From contig NZ_PVZV01000008.1 in assembly GCF_002995495.1 (NCBI RefSeq), positions 1 to 64,000 of the forward strand: a stretch of 64,000 nucleotides of DNA. Direction: 5' to 3'. The DNA comes from Actinocorallia populi. GTDB taxonomy: Bacteria; Actinomycetota; Actinomycetes; Streptosporangiales; Streptosporangiaceae. This document shows positions 61,735 through 64,000 of the stretch, piece after piece; position 1 is the first letter of the stretch; the number at the start of each line of letters is the position of its first letter. The position numbers were made by a program, and so were the translations under genes. The notes under the pieces are model-generated. The model searched no databases. It saw only the letters and a program-made list of their open reading frames with translations, and was not told the DNA's origin.

Positions 61735-62475
61735 TCACCCGTCGCCGACGATCACTTCGATCGTTCCAGCGCGGTGGGACTCCACCGTGTGGCCGAGTTC
61801 ACCCAGGGCCTTGGCCAGCTCCTCCTGGTCCGCGGCCTCGACCCCGTGCAGCAGCAGGTCGCGGGCGATCACCCCCCGGGTGGCCTTGGCCATGTGGCTC
61901 ACCACCGAGCGCCTGACGACGCCGTCGACGATCCGCTCCCGCAGCACCCGTACGCCCACGGAGGGCCTTCTCCAGGCGGCCGCGTACGGGGCGGAGCGCA
62001 TGTCGACCACCAGGCCGTCCGGACGGAGCGCGTCGGTCAGCGCGGGGCGCCACACGCCGGCCAGCGCCCCCAGGGGCGGCAGCCTCACCCCCATGGCCAG
62101 CCGGTAGGGCGGCACGCGGTCGTCCGCGCCCAGCGCCCCCCACAGCCCCGAGAAGATCACCACCTTGGCGCGTGCCGCGTCGTCCAGCTCGTCCAGGCGC
62201 AAGTGGTCGTACAGGACGCCCGTGTAGAGCGCGCGGGCGGGCAGGGCGGGGGCTTCGCGCAGCTGCCTGTTGCGGGCCAGGGAGTCCTTCTGCCCCTCGG
62301 AGAGGCCCAGAGTCTCCAGAGCCGCCTTCTCGGGGCCCTGGCAGAGGCCGATGAGGGCGGAGAGCACGCGCTCCCGTACGGGCGTCAGGGCGGGACGGGA
62401 GAGGGCCTCCAGGGCCAGCTCGGGGCCGTCGCCCGCGGCGGCCTTGCCCTCGGAGGGCGGAAGCAGGATGAGCAC
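61735..62475 (-). CDS. yaaA: Peroxide stress protein YaaA (DUF328)
   Basis: The 246-residue protein belongs to the YaaA family (limits intracellular iron damage in E. coli; DNA-binding fold). Characteristic stretches are LLPPSEGK (3-10), ARALYTGVLYDHL and KVVIFSGLWGAL (about 80-115), VRVLRERIVDGVVRRSVVSHMAKATRGVIAR (about 170-200). The GTG start at 62475 lies six bases after CATAAT on this strand, so the transcript is probably leaderless. In E. coli it answers OxyR; no such site is visible here. Confidence 0.9.
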   Translation of the reverse strand: MLILLPPSEGKAAAGDGPELALEALSRPALTPVRERVLSALIGLCQGPEKAALETLGLSEGQKDSLARNRQLREAPALPARALYTGVLYDHLRLDELDDAARAKVVIFSGLWGALGADDRVPPYRLAMGVRLPPLGALAGVWRPALTDALRPDGLVVDMRSAPYAAAWRRPSVGVRVLRERIVDGVVRRSVVSHMAKATRGVIARDLLLHGVEAADQEELAKALGELGHTVESHRAGTIEVIVGDG

Positions 62476-62481
62476 GCGGTG

Positions 62482-62487
62482 ATTATG
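62482..62487 (-). promoter_or_regulatory. -10 element of yaaA (leaderless)
   Basis: CATAAT on the minus strand, then six bases, then GTG 62475. No Shine-Dalgarno sequence. Confidence 0.5.
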
Positions 62488-62541
62488 CCGGTCCTTCGTC
62501 CCGGGGCGTCCCGGCGGCGTCCCGGGGGCCCCGGAATGCGG

Positions 62542-62611
62542 CGACGGAGGACCGCCCGTGTGGAGCGGTCCTCCGACGACGGAGGACCGCCCGTGTGGAG
62601 CGGTCCTCCGT
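62542..62611 (-). terminator. Tandemly duplicated 35-bp hairpin, terminator of the DUF7455 gene
   Basis: Two units at 62542-62576 and 62577-62611 are identical but for the last base. Each folds as GGAGGACCGC / GCGGTCCTCC with a 9-base loop. They lie just after the leftward stop at 62642. The array's outer arms, CGACGGAGGACCGC and its complement, can also pair over the whole 70 bases. Confidence 0.75.
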
Positions 62612-62641
62612 CGTCACCAGTGTTTCGTGAGGCCGGCGTCC

Positions 62642-62869
62642 TTAGGAGTGGTCCTCGCCGCGGAGTCGGTTCTCGATCAGCTTGTCGGTCTCGTCGTGGA
62701 TTTCCGCCCCCGAAGCACGGAGGGTCTCTCCGTACTTGCGGCCGTGGTGAGCGCAGAACAAGAGATCGGCGCCACCCGCAAGAGTCGCGCGGACGTAGGC
62801 CTGGGCCCCACAACGATCGCAGCGGTCCTGCGCGGTGAGCGGCTTGGTCGGGGCAAGGGTTCCAGTCAC
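62642..62869 (-). CDS. DUF7455 zinc-finger-like small protein
   Basis: The 75-residue protein has CDRCGAQAYVRA (17-28) and FCAHHGRKY (38-46), a C-x2-C ... C-x-HH pattern suitable for one zinc. Such DUF7455 proteins are widespread in actinobacteria beside parE or yaaA and have no known function. Start is GTG 62869 behind AGAGGAAGG. It is cytoplasmic. Confidence 0.8.
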   Translation of the reverse strand: MTGTLAPTKPLTAQDRCDRCGAQAYVRATLAGGADLLFCAHHGRKYGETLRASGAEIHDETDKLIENRLRGEDHS

Positions 62870-63284
62870 GGCACCTTCCTCTGTACTCGGGGGTCGGTAC
62901 TTAGGAGAACATCTAACCCGACCTGGGCGTTCCCAAAACCTCTTCCGCTACGCCGACAGCAGAACGCCCCACAACGTGACCCGGGTCACACCCGTGGATG
63001 ATCATCCCGTGCCCGGCGCTTTGCGCGGTGCTGAAGCGGCCCGGATCCCCCGTCCGGCGGGCGTATCCGAGAATAGGGCCGCGGCCCCCCGAAGGTGGTG
63101 ACCTCCGCGCCCCGGAACACGCGTCCTTGAGGCGGAGGATGGTCATAGGGTGCAGTCGAGGACGAAATCTTCGGAGCCCGCGGGTGCGCAGCGCGATCCG
63201 TCAGGACGCTCCTGTGTCCGTCCTAAGGGGTACAGTCTTGCGACGAACACTGCAAAGCATGTTCGAATGTGTTGAGGAGCACCG
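62870..63284. other. Divergent control region before parE
   Basis: The 415 bases contain the perfect palindrome GTGACCCGGGTCAC (62976-62989). TACAGT (63231-63236) is a possible -10 of parE. The inverted repeat CGAACA/TGTTCG (63244-63249 and 63260-63265) lies in its leader. No gene is supported. Confidence 0.5.
62976..62989. promoter_or_regulatory. Perfect 14-bp palindrome
   Basis: GTGACCCGGGTCAC is a perfect palindrome. A near copy, TGACCCAGGTCA (9780-9791), is in the promoter of the penicillin-acylase-family gene; whether one regulator binds both is unknown. Confidence 0.5.
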
Positions 63285-64000
63285 TTGACCACCGCCGCTG
63301 TCGAGGAAAACGTGGACACCACCGGGTACTCCGCCCGGCACCTGTCGGTGCTGGAGGGGCTGGAGGCCGTGCGCAAGCGGCCCGGCATGTACATCGGGTC
63401 CACCGACAGCAGGGGCCTGATCCACTGCCTCTGGGAGATCGTCGACAACTGCGTGGACGAGGCGCTCGCGGGCCACTGCTCGAAGATCTCCGTGGTGCTG
63501 CACGCCGACGGCTCCTGCTCGGTGGCCGACAACGGGCGCGGCATCCCGGTGGACCTGGAGCCCAAGACCAAGCTGCCCGGCGTCGAGCTGGTCATGACGC
63601 GGCTGCACGCGGGCGGCAAGTTCGGCGGCGTCTCCTACACCGCCTCGGGCGGCCTGCACGGCGTGGGCGCCTCGGTGGTGAACGCGCTGTCGGCGCGGCT
63701 GGACGTCGAGGTCGACCGCTCCGGGTACACCCACCACATCTCCTTCCGGCGCGGCCTGCCCGGCGTCTTCTCCGCCGACGGCCCCACCGCCTCGTTCCGC
63801 AAGAAGTCCGGCGTCCGCGAGGGGGAGAAGATCCCCCGCACCCGCACCGGCACCCGGGTGCGGTTCTGGCCGGACTTCCAGATCTTCCTCAAGGACGCCA
63901 CGATCTCCACCGATCTGGTGCTCGACCGCATGCGCCAGACGGCGTTCCTGGTGCCGGGCCTGGAGATCACCGTCACCGACGAGCGCGTCGAGGGGACGCT
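63285..64000 (+). CDS. parE: DNA topoisomerase IV subunit B (ParE), N-terminal part, truncated by the window edge
   Basis: The frame opens at TTG 63285 behind GAGGAG and continues beyond base 64000 (about 238 residues visible). It is a GHKL ATPase: YSARHLSVLEGLEAVRKRPGMYIGSTDSRGL, EIVDNCVDEALAG (ATP-binding acid and asparagine), VADNGRGIPVD, and GGLHGVGASVVNALSARLDVEVDRSG. It decatenates replicated chromosomes with ParC. The sequence and position near hrdB fit ParE better than GyrB. GTG 63312 is an alternative start (GAGGAAAAC precedes). Confidence 0.9.
   Translation, partial: MTTAAVEENVDTTGYSARHLSVLEGLEAVRKRPGMYIGSTDSRGLIHCLWEIVDNCVDEALAGHCSKISVVLHADGSCSVADNGRGIPVDLEPKTKLPGVELVMTRLHAGGKFGGVSYTASGGLHGVGASVVNALSARLDVEVDRSGYTHHISFRRGLPGVFSADGPTASFRKKSGVREGEKIPRTRTGTRVRFWPDFQIFLKDATISTDLVLDRMRQTAFLVPGLEITVTDERVEGT

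Noticed and set aside
63244-63265. LexA box in the parE leader
   Set aside because: The half sites are separated by 10 bases rather than four, so LexA should not recognise it.
63240-63270. GTTCGAAT resembling a tRNA T loop
   Set aside because: No cloverleaf can be built around it; it belongs to the inverted repeat in the parE leader.

Overview
The window is very GC-rich DNA with actinomycete features: GTG and TTG starts, many apparently leaderless genes, a class II (B12-dependent) NrdJ with NrdR, a HrdB-type principal sigma factor close to ParE, and a two-gene set for 10-methyl branched fatty acids. It suggests a filamentous actinobacterium, possibly of the Streptosporangiaceae; this is inference, since no diagnostic full rRNA gene is present. 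It looks like ordinary chromosome: I see no phage, IS element, CRISPR array or tRNA.

Layout. 1-66: 3' tip of a 5S rRNA gene and its terminator, so an rrn operon ends here. 109-3221: leftward block of a DUF523 protein, an SDR, an AurF-like diiron oxygenase and a TetR regulator with a palindromic operator. 3287-12266: alaA, a DinG-type helicase, a penicillin-acylase-family amidase, a DUF4192 protein, a small unknown gene and a lipoprotein polysaccharide deacetylase. 12429-15019: FAD oxidoreductase plus Cfa-like methyltransferase, matching TmsA/TmsB (tuberculostearate type). 15082-15421: a degenerate tandem repeat. 15506-23573: an unknown protein, P450 with an epoxide-hydrolase-like enzyme, class III aminotransferase, GMC oxidoreductase and acyl-CoA ligase. 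23684-26303: leuS behind a leucine-rich leader peptide and attenuator. 26366-28607: ArsR/SRPBCC pair and a sugar nucleotidyltransferase.

28672-33174 is the DNA-precursor and SOS block: lexA with a LexA box over its own promoter, then nrdR-nrdJ behind two NrdR-like boxes. 33308-40545: a MerR regulator and an alpha-glucoside locus (LacI, binding lipoprotein, two permeases, GH13 alpha-glucosidase) with no ATPase of its own. 40575-46225: MpaB-family oxygenase, TerD-type protein, RNase HII and a membrane-anchored double AAA+ protein. 46233-49840: 5-oxoprolinase genes pxpC(+) and pxpBA(-), separated by an AlkX/AlkZ-like winged-helix gene. 49894-54381: four poorly known leftward genes, including two paralogous SseB-like proteins. 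54416-55799: cytochrome b plus molybdopterin oxidoreductase. 55838-64000: HhH-GPD protein, PAS-GAF-SpoIIE phosphatase, hrdB, a helical unknown, yaaA, a DUF7455 zinc-finger protein, and the start of parE, cut by the window edge.

The most noteworthy non-coding signals are the leuS leader (peptide MRSRLLLSPPR followed by a terminator hairpin), a tandemly duplicated 35-bp hairpin at 62542-62611, the degenerate intergenic repeat at 15082-15421, a 15-codon upstream ORF coupled to the SpoIIE-type gene, and a recurring '-10 hexamer, six bases, start codon' arrangement that marks leaderless genes across the window.
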